Assembly (NCBI RefSeq): GCF_011301715.1
Contig: NZ_CP049870.1
Coordinates: 620,001 to 684,000, forward strand
From: Sphingomonas sp. HDW15A
GTDB taxonomy: Bacteria; Pseudomonadota; Alphaproteobacteria; Sphingomonadales; Sphingomonadaceae
DNA length: 64,000 bases
Direction of reading: 5' to 3'
Positions 55,371 through 64,000 of the stretch are shown here, piece after piece (the first letter of the stretch is position 1; the number at the start of each line of letters is the position of its first letter). Below the pieces are notes generated by a model. That model was not told where the DNA came from. It saw only the letters and a program-made list of their open reading frames with translations, and did no database searches. Made by a program: the position numbers and the translations under genes.

Positions 55371-56315
55371 GTGCGTCGTCAAACGATAATCGCGCTTGCG
55401 GTGGCGGTAGTTATTGGCCTCGTCGCCGTTTATCTTGCCAATAGTTATTGGAGCGCCCGCGACGCGCAGGCTGACAGCGCTGCGCAAGGCACGGTGCGCG
55501 TGGCGGTTGCTTCGGTTCCGCTCGATTACGGTATGCCGGTAACCGCCGACAAGGTCCGCTTCGCTTCCTATCCCGCGTCCAGCCTTCCGCCCGGCGTCTA
55601 CCGGACGATGAATGACCTCATTCCTCAGGGCAAGGCGCGCGTCGCATTACGGCCGATCCAGCCCAATCAGCTACTTCTTTCCAGCGATCTCACCGGCGAA
55701 GGCGAACATGCCTCGATCGCCGCCCTGCTGCCTGACGGCAAGCGCGCGGCCTCGGTGCGGATCAACGACGTTTCCGGCGTCGCGGGCTTCATCAAGCCGA
55801 ACGATACGGTCGACGTCCTCATCACCCGTCAGGCGATCGGCGAGAACCGCGACGCGCAGGTCACTGATGTCCTTCTCCAGAACATCCGGGTTATCGCGAT
55901 GGACCAGCAGTCCGCGAACAAGGATGCCCAGCCGGCAGTGGCGCGGGTGGCAACCCTCGAGGTGGCTCCGCTTGACGCGCAAAAGCTCGCGCTCGGCCAG
56001 CAGATCGGAACGCTCAGCCTGGTGCTTCGCAAGCCTGGCGAGGAACAGAATGTCGCCTACGTCGACACCGTCAGCCTCGAAGATCTTCGCTTTGGCGCCT
56101 ACGGGCCGCCTTCCTCCGCTGCCCGGCCGGCCATGGCAATGGCGGTGGCCGCTCCGGCCGCTCAAGCGATTCGTACAGCCGCACCGGCCCGTCCAAGGCC
56201 CGTCCGCCGCGCTGCTTCCGCGTCGTCGCGCCCAAGGTCTCCGGCCTCCGACAGTGTGGTGGTCGTCCGTGGAACCGTGACCCAGAATTACGAGGTGCGT
56301 CGTAATGGCCAATAG
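55371..56315 (+). CDS. cpaB: Flp pilus assembly protein CpaB
   Basis: A 314-residue inner-membrane/periplasmic protein of the Tad system: N-terminal TM (IIALAVAVVIGLVAVYLANSYW), an SAF domain (VRVAVASVPLDYGMPVTADKVRFASYPASSLPPG, RVALRPIQPNQLLLSSDLT), and the CpaB core RAASVRINDVSGVAGFIKPNDTVDVLIT. The C-terminus is a low-complexity Ala/Pro/Arg tail. The GTG start at 55371 has AGAAGGGGG upstream. It overlaps cpaC by 11 bp. Confidence 0.9.
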   Translation: MRRQTIIALAVAVVIGLVAVYLANSYWSARDAQADSAAQGTVRVAVASVPLDYGMPVTADKVRFASYPASSLPPGVYRTMNDLIPQGKARVALRPIQPNQLLLSSDLTGEGEHASIAALLPDGKRAASVRINDVSGVAGFIKPNDTVDVLITRQAIGENRDAQVTDVLLQNIRVIAMDQQSANKDAQPAVARVATLEVAPLDAQKLALGQQIGTLSLVLRKPGEEQNVAYVDTVSLEDLRFGAYGPPSSAARPAMAMAVAAPAAQAIRTAAPARPRPVRRAASASSRPRSPASDSVVVVRGTVTQNYEVRRNGQ

Positions 56316-57789
56316 CTTGCTACTTCGCGGCGCTGCCGCTGCGATGCTCGCCGTCGCTGTGCCTGCCGCGCCAGTGGCCGCCCAGGTCCAGATAGCGTCA
56401 GGCGACGACATACGTGCCGGGCAACTCGATGTGCCACTTAACAAGAGCCAGGTGCTGCGGACGGACCGGCCGTTCGCGAAGGCGCTGGTGGGCAATCCGG
56501 AAGTTGCGGACGTCGTGCCGCTGACCTCGAGTTCGTTATATGTGCTGGGCAAGAAATACGGCACAACCAGCCTGACGCTCTACGACCGCAACAACATCCT
56601 CATCGCTGTCGTCGATGTCGCTGTCGGGCCCGACGTCACTGGCCTCAAGCGCCAGCTGGCCGAGCTTCTTCCGGGCGACAAGGTCGGCGCGCACATGGCA
56701 AACGATTCCGTCGTTCTGGACGGCGTTGTCTCTTCTTCGGTTGCCGCTGATCGCGCGATGCAGCTCGCGGAAACCTACGCGCCGGGCAAGGTCGTCAACA
56801 TGATGGCGTTGGGCAGCGCTCAACAAGTCATGCTGGAAGTGCGCTTTTCGGAAATCCGCCGAGGCGCGCTGAAGGACATCGGCCTAGGCTTCTTCGTCAA
56901 CAGCGACGATGGCACGTTTAACGGCGTTTCTGGCAATGGTGCTTCGCTCACCCCGGATCCGGACACTGGCGAAGGCGTGCTTCGCCTCGGGTCGATCCTG
57001 GACAGCTTCGGGATCCTGACCAAGCGGTTCGGCGCGTTCGGGCTCAACTTCGACGCCGCTCTTAATGCGCTCGAATCCAAGGGCCTGATCACCACCCTTG
57101 CAGAGCCAACCCTGGTAGCAATGTCCGGTGAAACCGCCAATTTCCTGGCAGGCGGCGAATTCCCGATCCCAGTCGCCCAGAGCGGCAGTGGCGGCGGCGA
57201 CAACACGGCCTTCACAGTGGAATTCAAGCCGTTCGGGGTCAGCCTGGCGTTCACGCCGACGGTGCTGGCCGACGGCGTGATCAGCATGATCGTCGCTCCG
57301 GAGGTCAGCTCGCTCGACCGCTCGGCCTCGGTGATTATCAACGGCATCTCGGTCCCCGGCTTGCAGGTCCGCAGGGCTAAGACGGTGGTCGAGCTTCGCG
57401 ACGGCGAGAGCTTCGCGATGGCGGGGCTGCTTCGGCGCGATTTCGCCGACACCGTCCGGCAATTCCCAATCCTGGGCTCGCTGCCGATCATTGGCACCCT
57501 GTTCCGCTCGACCAACTTCGAGCGGAACGACTCAGAGCTGGTGATTATCGTCACACCGCGGCTTGTGAAGCCCGTCCGTTCCGGGTCGCTGAAGGTCCCG
57601 ACCGACCGCGCGACTCCGCCGGCCGAGTCCGACTTGTTCCTGCTCGGGCGCACCGATGGAGCGGTCGATCCGGTGCCACCTGCGAACGAGAAATTCGCCG
57701 TGCCGCCGCCAACGACGACCCCGATCCCAGGCGGAATGGCCGCGTTCGATCCTTCAAGGCTGGAGCTGCCCCATGGCCACATTCTTTAA
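56305..57789 (+). CDS. cpaC: Tad/Flp pilus secretin CpaC (RcpA)
   Basis: The outer-membrane secretin through which the pilus exits. The 494 residues: signal peptide (to PVAAQVQ), an N-terminal pilus/secretin domain (LDVPLNKSQVLRTDRPFAKALVGNPEVADVVPLTSSSLYVLGKKYGTTSLTLYDR), a BON-like region, and the secretin core (VMLEVRFSEIRRGALKDIG, LITTLAEPTLVAMSGETANFLAGGEFPIPVAQ, GVSLAFTPTVL, LRDGESFAMAGLLRRDFADTVRQFPILGSLPIIGTLFRS, ELVIIVTPRLV). Its 3' end overlaps the lipoprotein gene by 17 bp. Confidence 0.93.
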   Translation: MANSLLLRGAAAAMLAVAVPAAPVAAQVQIASGDDIRAGQLDVPLNKSQVLRTDRPFAKALVGNPEVADVVPLTSSSLYVLGKKYGTTSLTLYDRNNILIAVVDVAVGPDVTGLKRQLAELLPGDKVGAHMANDSVVLDGVVSSSVAADRAMQLAETYAPGKVVNMMALGSAQQVMLEVRFSEIRRGALKDIGLGFFVNSDDGTFNGVSGNGASLTPDPDTGEGVLRLGSILDSFGILTKRFGAFGLNFDAALNALESKGLITTLAEPTLVAMSGETANFLAGGEFPIPVAQSGSGGGDNTAFTVEFKPFGVSLAFTPTVLADGVISMIVAPEVSSLDRSASVIINGISVPGLQVRRAKTVVELRDGESFAMAGLLRRDFADTVRQFPILGSLPIIGTLFRSTNFERNDSELVIIVTPRLVKPVRSGSLKVPTDRATPPAESDLFLLGRTDGAVDPVPPANEKFAVPPPTTTPIPGGMAAFDPSRLELPHGHIL

Positions 57790-58057
57790 GATCGCGTCCG
57801 CGTTTGCGCTACTCGCCGCGACCGGATGCACGTCGGTCGACCAAGGCCTCGGCGAGGCGTTGAAATACGACATGGCGATGCAGACCATCGACCCCGATCC
57901 GGTTTACCCGGCGGACGGCGCGCAGCCGGGCGACAATGCCGAGGTCGGAGTTGGCGCCGTGCGGCGATATTTGCAGGGCACAGTCAAAGAGGTCGTGCCG
58001 GCAACGACGACGACGTCGACGACTGGCGGGGCGGGCGCTTCGACCGGACCGAAATAG
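57773..58057 (+). CDS. Small lipoprotein in the CpaD position, unknown function
   Basis: A 94-residue protein with a lipoprotein signal (ATFFKIASAFALLAATGCTS, lipid-attachment Cys19). The mature part is short (EALKYDMAMQTIDPDPVYPADGAQPGDNAEVGVGAVRRYLQGTVKEV) and ends in a Thr/Gly/Ala tail. It occupies the slot of CpaD between the secretin and later genes but is about half its size and shows no recognised CpaD motif. It may be a pilotin-like or shortened CpaD-equivalent lipoprotein (inference from position). Confidence 0.65.
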   Translation: MATFFKIASAFALLAATGCTSVDQGLGEALKYDMAMQTIDPDPVYPADGAQPGDNAEVGVGAVRRYLQGTVKEVVPATTTTSTTGGAGASTGPK

Positions 58058-58066
58058 GAATGGCTG

Positions 58067-59632
58067 GTGAGCGGGATCATCAAGCTGTGGAGGAATGAAC
58101 GCGGCGCGGTTTCGCCGACTGTTGCCTTGTCGCTCGTCGGTTTGATTGCCAGCGGCGGCCTCGCTTTCGACTATGCTCAGCTGGCAGCGCTCGACACCGA
58201 GCTCCAGCAAGCTGCGGACCAGGCCGCGCTCGCCGCTGCAACCCAGCTCGACGGTGCATCTGGGGCGTGCTCTCGGGCTGCCGCGGCAGCCTCCAGCCTG
58301 CTCGTCAACCAGACGCGTTTCGCCAACGACGGGTCGAGCGCGACGATCACGGTGGCGTCGGAATCCACGTGCGACGCGAGCGGTGCCGTGCAGTTCTATC
58401 AAAGTTACGACGAATCGACTGACGTCCCCGGCTCGGCAGCGACAAGCGACACCAATGCGAAGGTTGTTATCATCCAGGTCGGCGCGAGGCGGGCCCGCTA
58501 TGCACTGACGCCCATCGTCGGGGTATTCCAGAGTCCGAATATCTCAGCGCAGGCGGTGGCCAGTCTGTCGTCCGCGATCTGCAAGATCCCGCCGCTCATG
58601 TTCTGCGCGCCGAACGTCGATTTTCCGCAGGCTTCCGACCTTGGCAAAGGTATCCTGCTTGAGCCTGGCGGCGGAGGCGCGTGGACTCCGGGAAACTACG
58701 GCTATCTCGACTTCGGCAACGGCGCGAGCGGGGTGAAGATCAACCTCGGCAAGAACAACGAGGTCGCCGCCTGCAGCGACAACGACGAGGGAACGCCGAC
58801 CGAGCCTGGCAACCAGGCGTCAGTCACGAAGTTCCTCAATACGCGCTTCGATCTCTATGAGCCGAGCGTTACGGCCTGTAATTCCTCAACCGGCGACTTC
58901 TGCCCCGCCGAGGACGTCATGAAAGACATGTCGCGGACCGAGGTCGTCAAGATCGACGCAGGTTCCACTCCACCCCCCAATCCCGGCTGCGGAGCCCCAA
59001 CGGCGACTGTCTCGGACTTTGCATACGATCCGACAGCAGTGGCCTTCACGCGTGATTCAAACCAGGCCTCCTGCCTTACCAGTGACAACAGTTGTCCGAA
59101 GTTTGGGAACAAGGATTGGGACGAGGCCGCCTATGTCGCCGCCAATCATCCCAGCACCACTGCGAGCGCGATCGCAACGGCCATGGGCAAGACGGTGGCA
59201 ACGCTAATGCGCTACGATGTCTATCAGTGGGAGAAGGCAGACAAGCCGAACCGCCTCCCGCCTAAGCTGCTCAATCCAAGCGATCCGCCGGACGTCAAGC
59301 AGAAGGGCAATAGCGGTAACTACACCTACACTTTCACGAATCGCTGTTCCTACCCGCAGCCGAAGAATGGCACGGCGGTTGTGGCCGGGACGAACCAGAA
59401 AGACCGGCGCCTCCTGACCGTCGCAGTCGTGGATTGCACCGGCGCCAACGGCAAGTTCAACGCCAAGGTGCTGCGTTTCGCCGACCTGTTCCTGGTCCAG
59501 CCGTCGCTTGATCGCGGGTCCTCGACGGGAAAGGACCAGATTTACGCGGAGATTGTGCGGATCGCGGAACGGGCCAATGGCCAAAGCGCCTTCCAATATT
59601 ATCTCCGCCAGCGCCCAAGGCTGCTCAAATGA
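58067..59632 (+). CDS. TadG-like pilus assembly protein
   Basis: A 521-residue protein: a short charged start then NERGAVSPTVALSLVGLIASGGLAFDYAQLAALDTELQQAADQAALAAATQLDG, the TadG N-terminal signature. The extracytoplasmic remainder has many Cys pairs, consistent with disulfide-bonded surface structure. No clear von Willebrand A motif is seen. GTG start at 58067. Its stop overlaps the next TadE-like start (ATGATG). It is a paralogue of the gene at 7706, with little visible similarity beyond the N-terminus. Confidence 0.8.
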   Translation: MSGIIKLWRNERGAVSPTVALSLVGLIASGGLAFDYAQLAALDTELQQAADQAALAAATQLDGASGACSRAAAAASSLLVNQTRFANDGSSATITVASESTCDASGAVQFYQSYDESTDVPGSAATSDTNAKVVIIQVGARRARYALTPIVGVFQSPNISAQAVASLSSAICKIPPLMFCAPNVDFPQASDLGKGILLEPGGGGAWTPGNYGYLDFGNGASGVKINLGKNNEVAACSDNDEGTPTEPGNQASVTKFLNTRFDLYEPSVTACNSSTGDFCPAEDVMKDMSRTEVVKIDAGSTPPPNPGCGAPTATVSDFAYDPTAVAFTRDSNQASCLTSDNSCPKFGNKDWDEAAYVAANHPSTTASAIATAMGKTVATLMRYDVYQWEKADKPNRLPPKLLNPSDPPDVKQKGNSGNYTYTFTNRCSYPQPKNGTAVVAGTNQKDRRLLTVAVVDCTGANGKFNAKVLRFADLFLVQPSLDRGSSTGKDQIYAEIVRIAERANGQSAFQYYLRQRPRLLK

Positions 59633-60138
59633 TGGGCCTGTCGAAAATGCTTCGTGACAGAGGCGGATCGGCGGCAGTCGAGATGGTGATGGTCACACCG
59701 CTGCTGCTGACCATCATGTTCGGTGCGACCGAACTCGGCCGCTACTTCTGGAGCGAGCACCAGCTAATTAAGGCCGTTCGCGACGCCTCGATCTGGGCAT
59801 CGCGCCAGACCATCGACAATTTCAATTGCGCCACTTCGACAGTCAGCACGACTGTCACCAACGCGACCCGAAATCTCGTCAAGACCGGGGTTGCGAGCGG
59901 TGGAACGAATCGTCTCCCGAACTGGAGCAACGCCGGCGCGAGCATCACATTGTCGCTCAACTGCGTAACTGCCGCGGGCGGCACGACCTTGGCTGGGATT
60001 TACACCGCAAATGCCGGTAAAGTCCCGGTCCTGACGATCACAGCAACGCTGCCCTACAACAGCATCATGCATGGCTTCGGATTGAACCGGACCTTCACCA
60101 TGCAGGCGAGCCAGCAAACAGCGGTCATGGGCGTATGA
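59629..60138 (+). CDS. TadE-family pseudopilin-like protein
   Basis: A 169-residue protein with RDRGGSAAVEMVMVTPLLLTIMFGATELGRYFWSEHQLIKAVRDASIWASRQ, the TadE motif with its conserved Glu in the hydrophobic segment. One Cys lies in DNFNCATS and another in LNCVTAA, perhaps a disulfide. It is coupled to the flanking TadG-like and TadE-like genes by 4-bp overlaps. Confidence 0.85.
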   Translation: MMGLSKMLRDRGGSAAVEMVMVTPLLLTIMFGATELGRYFWSEHQLIKAVRDASIWASRQTIDNFNCATSTVSTTVTNATRNLVKTGVASGGTNRLPNWSNAGASITLSLNCVTAAGGTTLAGIYTANAGKVPVLTITATLPYNSIMHGFGLNRTFTMQASQQTAVMGV

Positions 60139-60773
60139 GCGGCGAACGCATCTTTCAACGCCTCATGCGCGATGGCCGAGGGGCCGGCGCCGTCGAGTTC
60201 GCGCTCGTAATCCCGCTGCTGCTCATCCTGTTGTTCGGGATCATCGATGCGGGTCGCTTCCTCTGGGAGGTCAATCGCGCCGAAAAGGCGACCCAGATGG
60301 GTGCTCGCTATGCGATCGTAACCGACGTGATCCCGACGGGAATCGTCAATGCTGACTTCGTCGGCTCGAACAATTGCAGTGACATCAACGGGAACCCAAT
60401 AACATGTACGCCCGGGGACCATGTCAGCAATCTCGACGCACTCGGCACGTTGACCTGCACGGCTGCGAGTTGCGCTTGCACGGGCTCGTGCCCGACCGCG
60501 ACCATCCCATCGACCGCGTTCACGAATCTCGTCACCCGGATGCAGCAGATGAAGCCCAACATTTCAGCCGCGAATGTCCGCGTGCTGTTCCGAGGCTCCG
60601 GGATCGGCTTCGCCGGTGATCCGAACGGGATGCAGGTCGTTCCGCTGGTGACGGTCGAGCTAACCGGACTGCAGTTCCGGCCGATCCTGCTGTTCAATAG
60701 TATCGCAATCAACATGCCGAGTTTCGCAACCACCCTCAGCGCCGAGAGCAGTCTCGGCACTCAGTCCAATTAG
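60135..60773 (+). CDS. TadE-family pseudopilin-like protein
   Basis: A 212-residue protein with RDGRGAGAVEFALVIPLLLILLFGIIDAGRFLWEVNRAEKATQMGARYAI, the TadE/TadF N-terminal motif. The middle is Cys-rich (NNCSDINGNPITCTPG, LTCTAASCACTGSCPT), likely several disulfides, which would depend on periplasmic oxidases such as the DsbA-like protein in this window. It ends 8 bp before cpaE. Confidence 0.85.
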   Translation: MSGERIFQRLMRDGRGAGAVEFALVIPLLLILLFGIIDAGRFLWEVNRAEKATQMGARYAIVTDVIPTGIVNADFVGSNNCSDINGNPITCTPGDHVSNLDALGTLTCTAASCACTGSCPTATIPSTAFTNLVTRMQQMKPNISAANVRVLFRGSGIGFAGDPNGMQVVPLVTVELTGLQFRPILLFNSIAINMPSFATTLSAESSLGTQSN

Positions 60774-60781
60774 GAACGACG

Positions 60782-61980
60782 ATGACGGCGCCTATGACCG
60801 ACCAGACGCGTAGTAAAAGCTGGAAGCCCGGCGGTGGCGATCCTGTCCTGCTGCTGTTGTCGAGCGAGCAATCACTGGCGGAAGAATGGCGCGACGAGGC
60901 CATCGCCGACCCGTCGATCGAACTTGTCGTCGCGCCGCTCGATTCTGAGGGCGATCATTCTGCCTTCCCGCCAAGGACTCTTGCCGCGATCGTCGAGGTT
61001 TCGGCCGATTTGAAACAGTCAGTCGAAAAATTCCGCAAGCTCGCCGCAGGCCCTGTTCCGCTCATCGCCGCTGCTTACGACCCGCCGCTGGCCTTCGTCC
61101 GCCAGCTCGTGCGCATGGGAGCGCACGATGTCATTCCGCTGCCGATCGACCGATCCGAGTTCGACGCCGCCATTGACCCCATCCGGGTCGCGCGGCGACG
61201 CGATGCAAGCGTTGCGAAAGCGGGCGACGGCAAGCTGGTGGCGATCGTGAAATCGGACGGGGGGTGGGCGCCACCGCCATCCTCGGTCAGCTGGCGCAGA
61301 AATTCGCATGTGAGGAGGCGCAGCACGGACGTGAATGCTGTCTCATCGACCTCGACCTCCAGTTCGGCGACGCGGCCTTCCAGCTTGGCCTTCAGCCGGC
61401 TTTGACGGTCGCCGATCTGATCGCCGGACGCGCGCGGGTTGATGGCGAAATGCTTCGTTCGATCGCAGCCGGCCATTCCAGCGGGCTGCAAGTGATCGCT
61501 GCACCGTCGGAAATTCTTCCGCTCGAAGCGCTCGATAGCGATCCGCTGATGCATATCCTCGACGAGGCCAAGTCCGAATTCGGAACCGTGTTCGTCGATC
61601 TTCCGAGCAATTGGACGAACTGGTCGCTGTCGTTGCTGGCTTCGGCCGACCTCGTTCTGATGGTCACCCAATTATCGATACCCAGTTTGCATCGCGCGCG
61701 CCGGCAGCTCGACCTTGTCATGCAGCATCTCGGCGGCGTCCGCATCCAGCTGGTCGTCAATCGCTTTGAGAAGAAGCTCTTCGGCAAGCTGGGCGCGGAC
61801 GACGTCGCGCGGGTGCTTGGCCGCGAGGCGGACTACCTGGTGGCAAACGATTACGCAGTGGTCAGCGAAGCGATCGACCGCGGCGTCCCTGTCTCGGAGA
61901 TTCGCCGAAAGGGCGGCGTGACGCGCGACCTCAATGCCCTGGAAGCGGGCGTCGCAGCGGCGCTTGGGCGGGATCGCTAG
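60782..61980 (+). CDS. cpaE: Pilus assembly ATPase CpaE (TadZ-like) (apparent frameshift)
   Basis: A MinD/ParA-type ATPase that localises the Tad machine. The N-terminal receiver-like domain has LLLLSSEQSLAEEW and MGAHDVIPLPIDRSEF. The ATPase part has a deviant Walker A (SDGGVGATAILGQLA), CLIDLDLQFGDAAFQLGLQPALTVADLI, VFVDLPSNWTNWSLSLLASADLVLMVTQLSIPSLHRARRQLD, and a C-terminal NRFEKKLFGKLGADDVARVLGREADYLVAND. The frame breaks at the GGGGGG run 61259-61264, inside Walker A; one added G restores it. About 399 residues. Confidence 0.88.
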
Positions 61981-61981
61981 A

Positions 61982-63352
61982 ATGTGGCAGATCCGCAAAG
62001 CCGATGAGGCCGCTCCGCAGCGGCGCGAAACCGACCGTCGTCTGGAAAGCGGCGATGCGGGTGCACTTGGCGAGGACCACGCCCGGACAGAGCTCAAGGT
62101 CGAGCTTCACCAGCGACTCCTCGATGTCATCAACCTCTCCGCGCTCGATTCCATGTCGCGCGAGCAGATCAATGCGGAAGTCGGCGACATCATTGCCGAA
62201 GAGCTGAACAATCAGCGACACGCGCTGAACCAGGCCGAACGGCGCCAGCTTACGAACGACGTCCTCGACGAGCTTCTCGGCCTCGGCCCGCTCGAGCCAC
62301 TGCTGAAAGATTCGACGATCACCGACATCCTCGTCAACGGGCACAATAGCGTGTTCGTCGAACGCTATGGCGTGCTCGAGAAGTCGGCGGTGCGGTTCAA
62401 GGATGACCGCCATCTCATCCGCATTATCCAGAAGATCGTTTCAGCAGTCGGCCGCAGGATCGACGAAAGCTCGCCGTTGGTTGACGCGCGTCTTGCGGAC
62501 GGTAGCCGGGTCAATGCGGTCGTTCCCCCGTTGGCCATCGATGGGCCGCTGCTCTCGATCCGCAAGTTTGCGAAGATTCCGATCGACATGGCCCGGCTGG
62601 TCCAGATCGGTTCGATTCCGGAAGGGGTGACCCAGGTCCTTCACGCGATCGTGAAGGGCCGTCTCAACGTCCTAATCTCCGGCGGCACGGGTTCGGGCAA
62701 GACGACCTTGCTCAACGCCATGTCGGCGTCGATCGACAATCACGAGCGGATCGTGACCATCGAGGATTCCGCCGAGCTTCAACTGCAGCAAGTGCATGTC
62801 GCCAGGCTCGAGACCCGGCCCGCTAACATCGAGGGGCGAGGCGAAGTCACCCAGCGCGACCTCGTCAAGAACGCGCTCCGAATGCGTCCCGACCGGATCA
62901 TCGTCGGCGAGGTTCGCGCCGGTGAAGCCTTTGACATGCTCCAGGCGATGAATACGGGTCACGACGGTTCGATGACCACGGTTCACGCCAACAGTCCGCG
63001 TGACGCCTTGTCGCGCGTAGAGCAGATGATTGGAATGAGCGGGATCGACATTCCGCTTCGCTCGATCCGCTCGCAAATCGCTTCGGCGATCGACGTCGTT
63101 GTCCAGGTTCAGCGCCTGAGCGACGGTCGCCGCAAACTGATCTCCCTGTCCGAGCTTAGCGGCATGGAAGGCGACGTCATCACCATGCAGGAGATCTTCC
63201 GCTTCCGTCAGACCGGGATCGATCCTGACGGACAAGTGCTTGGAAGATTCGAGGCTGTCGGAATCCGTCCCCGCTTCGCCGAGCATCTCGCCGCGCGCGG
63301 TTCGCCGATCCCAGCCGAATTGTTCCGTCCTGAAACGAGGTTCGACCAGTGA
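61982..63352 (+). CDS. cpaF: Tad pilus ATPase CpaF (TadA)
   Basis: The secretion-ATPase powering pilus assembly. About 456 residues: an N-terminal helical domain ([24 protein letters not shown]), [41 protein letters not shown], Walker [14 protein letters not shown] (from about residue 234), Asp-box region [12 protein letters not shown], Walker [17 protein letters not shown], and His box [17 protein letters not shown] 61982 follows the cpaE stop by 1 bp. The stop overlaps the tadB GTG start. Confidence 0.94.
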   Translation: MWQIRKADEAAPQRRETDRRLESGDAGALGEDHARTELKVELHQRLLDVINLSALDSMSREQINAEVGDIIAEELNNQRHALNQAERRQLTNDVLDELLGLGPLEPLLKDSTITDILVNGHNSVFVERYGVLEKSAVRFKDDRHLIRIIQKIVSAVGRRIDESSPLVDARLADGSRVNAVVPPLAIDGPLLSIRKFAKIPIDMARLVQIGSIPEGVTQVLHAIVKGRLNVLISGGTGSGKTTLLNAMSASIDNHERIVTIEDSAELQLQQVHVARLETRPANIEGRGEVTQRDLVKNALRMRPDRIIVGEVRAGEAFDMLQAMNTGHDGSMTTVHANSPRDALSRVEQMIGMSGIDIPLRSIRSQIASAIDVVVQVQRLSDGRRKLISLSELSGMEGDVITMQEIFRFRQTGIDPDGQVLGRFEAVGIRPRFAEHLAARGSPIPAELFRPETRFDQ

Positions 63353-64000
63353 ACGACATCTGGATCCGCGCCCTCGTCCTCATCCTGCTATTCGCGATGA
63401 TCGTGCTCGTGGCAGAGCGCATCATCGGCTCAATCCTGAGCGAACGGGCTGCAACCCGCGAACGCAACGCGCGCCTTCAGGCCATTGCCGGCGGGTCGAC
63501 CCGGGCTGAAGCGATGTCGGCGCTTCGCCGCGACGGGCAGCCGCTCGTCGACCGTGCCCCGGAACGGCTGAAGCCGCTCGCCGCCAGGGCGGAGCGGCTG
63601 TTGACGATGGCGGGAACGGCGATTCCGCTTACACGCCTTGCGTTGATCCTGGCGATTGCGCCCTTGGCTGTGTTCCTGCTGCTTTCATTGGGCGTTTCTG
63701 CGGCCGGTCTATCTCTCTCCGTTGGCCGGCTGTTTCTGCTTCTCATTGTTGCGCTCGCAGCCGCCACCGGCCTCCCTCTGTTTTGGCTGCAAATCAGGGC
63801 GCAGCGCCGCCGGCGCAAGTTCCAGGAGCAGTTTCCGATCGCGCTCGATATCTTCATTCGCGGGCTCCGCGCCGGCCATCCCATTTCGGCTGCGCTGGAC
63901 CTGCTTACGACCGAGCTCGAGGATCCGCTGGGAAGTGAATTCGGGCTGGTCGTCGACGAGGTAACCTACGGTGCGGAACTGACCGACGCGCTTTATGCCA
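63349..64000 (+). CDS. tadB: Tad pilus inner-membrane platform protein TadB (3' end outside window)
   Basis: An open frame from GTG 63349 to the window end, 217 residues visible. It has an N-terminal TM (ALVLILLFAMIVLVAERIIGSIL), a charged linker, two adjacent TMs (about residues 92-150), then KFQEQFPIALDIFIRGLRAGHPISAALDLLTTEL, the start of the type II secretion F domain, in which the ...P.ALD...RGLRAGH... pattern is typical of TadB. The overlap with the cpaF stop (GTGA) fixes the start. tadC would be expected next. Confidence 0.88.
   Translation, partial: MNDIWIRALVLILLFAMIVLVAERIIGSILSERAATRERNARLQAIAGGSTRAEAMSALRRDGQPLVDRAPERLKPLAARAERLLTMAGTAIPLTRLALILAIAPLAVFLLLSLGVSAAGLSLSVGRLFLLLIVALAAATGLPLFWLQIRAQRRRRKFQEQFPIALDIFIRGLRAGHPISAALDLLTTELEDPLGSEFGLVVDEVTYGAELTDALYA

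Overview
The window reads as chromosomal DNA of a sphingomonad-type alphaproteobacterium (order Sphingomonadales). This rests on the high GC content, dense gene packing with many ATGA/GTGA start-stop overlaps, a small UrcA-family secreted protein, an N-terminally extended ribosomal protein S9, a DUF484-xerC pair, the rsmI-(yraN)-gshB order, a TonB receptor with a PepSY partner, and a Tad/Flp pilus locus. No prophage, insertion sequence, rRNA or CRISPR array is visible. One tRNA gene (Gln, UUG) is present.

Layout. 1-5559: end of pgi, a retropepsin-like protease, glutathione reductase, an FAD oxidoreductase and a CaiB/BaiF CoA-transferase, all coupled by 4-bp overlaps. 5556-7504 (minus): TelA with a small membrane partner. 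7706-9922: a TadG-TadE-TadE triad. 9919-12968: enoyl-CoA hydratase, fructose-6-phosphate aldolase-like, DUF484 and xerC. 12979-16294: Fur-box candidate, TonB receptor and PepSY protein. 16357-23180: UrcA, dedA-gshB-yraN remnant-rsmI, divergent LpoA-like lipoprotein, and rph-rdgB-hemW. 23246-28734: hrcA-grpE, a DsbA-like protein, an HExxH protein, and acpP-fabF-mltG. 28762-33918 (minus): SH3 protein, MarR regulator, M17 aminopeptidase, CHRD protein, rimO and a K+ channel. 34040-38857: two UDP-sugar dehydrogenases, a polyprenyl-phosphate sugar transferase and an OmpA-like protein, likely surface polysaccharide functions. 38929-42053 (minus): rplM-rpsI and ctaA-cutA, with a small secreted protein between them. 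42160-49941: merC-zur-pnuC-kinase-dxs-tlyA-tspO-ubiK-ybjN-proC-ilvE. 50024-54719: GGDEF/EAL protein, tRNA-Gln, PAP2-like protein and an M23 peptidase. 55114-64000: a Tad/Flp pilus locus running off the end (flp, cpaB, cpaC, lipoprotein, TadG, two TadE, cpaE, cpaF, tadB).

The most pervasive oddity is technical. Fifteen single-base losses in short runs of G or C break twelve otherwise well-conserved genes, including essential-type genes such as dxs. In every case one added G (or C) restores a clean family-like protein. This looks like residual homopolymer error in the assembly rather than gene decay. The affected genes are given as whole CDSs with the break position stated.

The most interesting biology is the Tad material. 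There are two separate TadG-TadE-TadE triads, and in the main locus the triad sits between the secretin and CpaE. No prepilin peptidase gene is present in the window, and a short unknown lipoprotein occupies the place of CpaD. The pilin gene is preceded by an AT-rich 394-bp region with inverted repeats and DnaA-box-like sites, and followed by a perfect UUCG-loop hairpin. Other points are an internally deleted yraN, a perfect 20-bp palindrome upstream of the CHRD gene, and a palindrome carrying TATAAT on both strands between telA and the first TadG gene.
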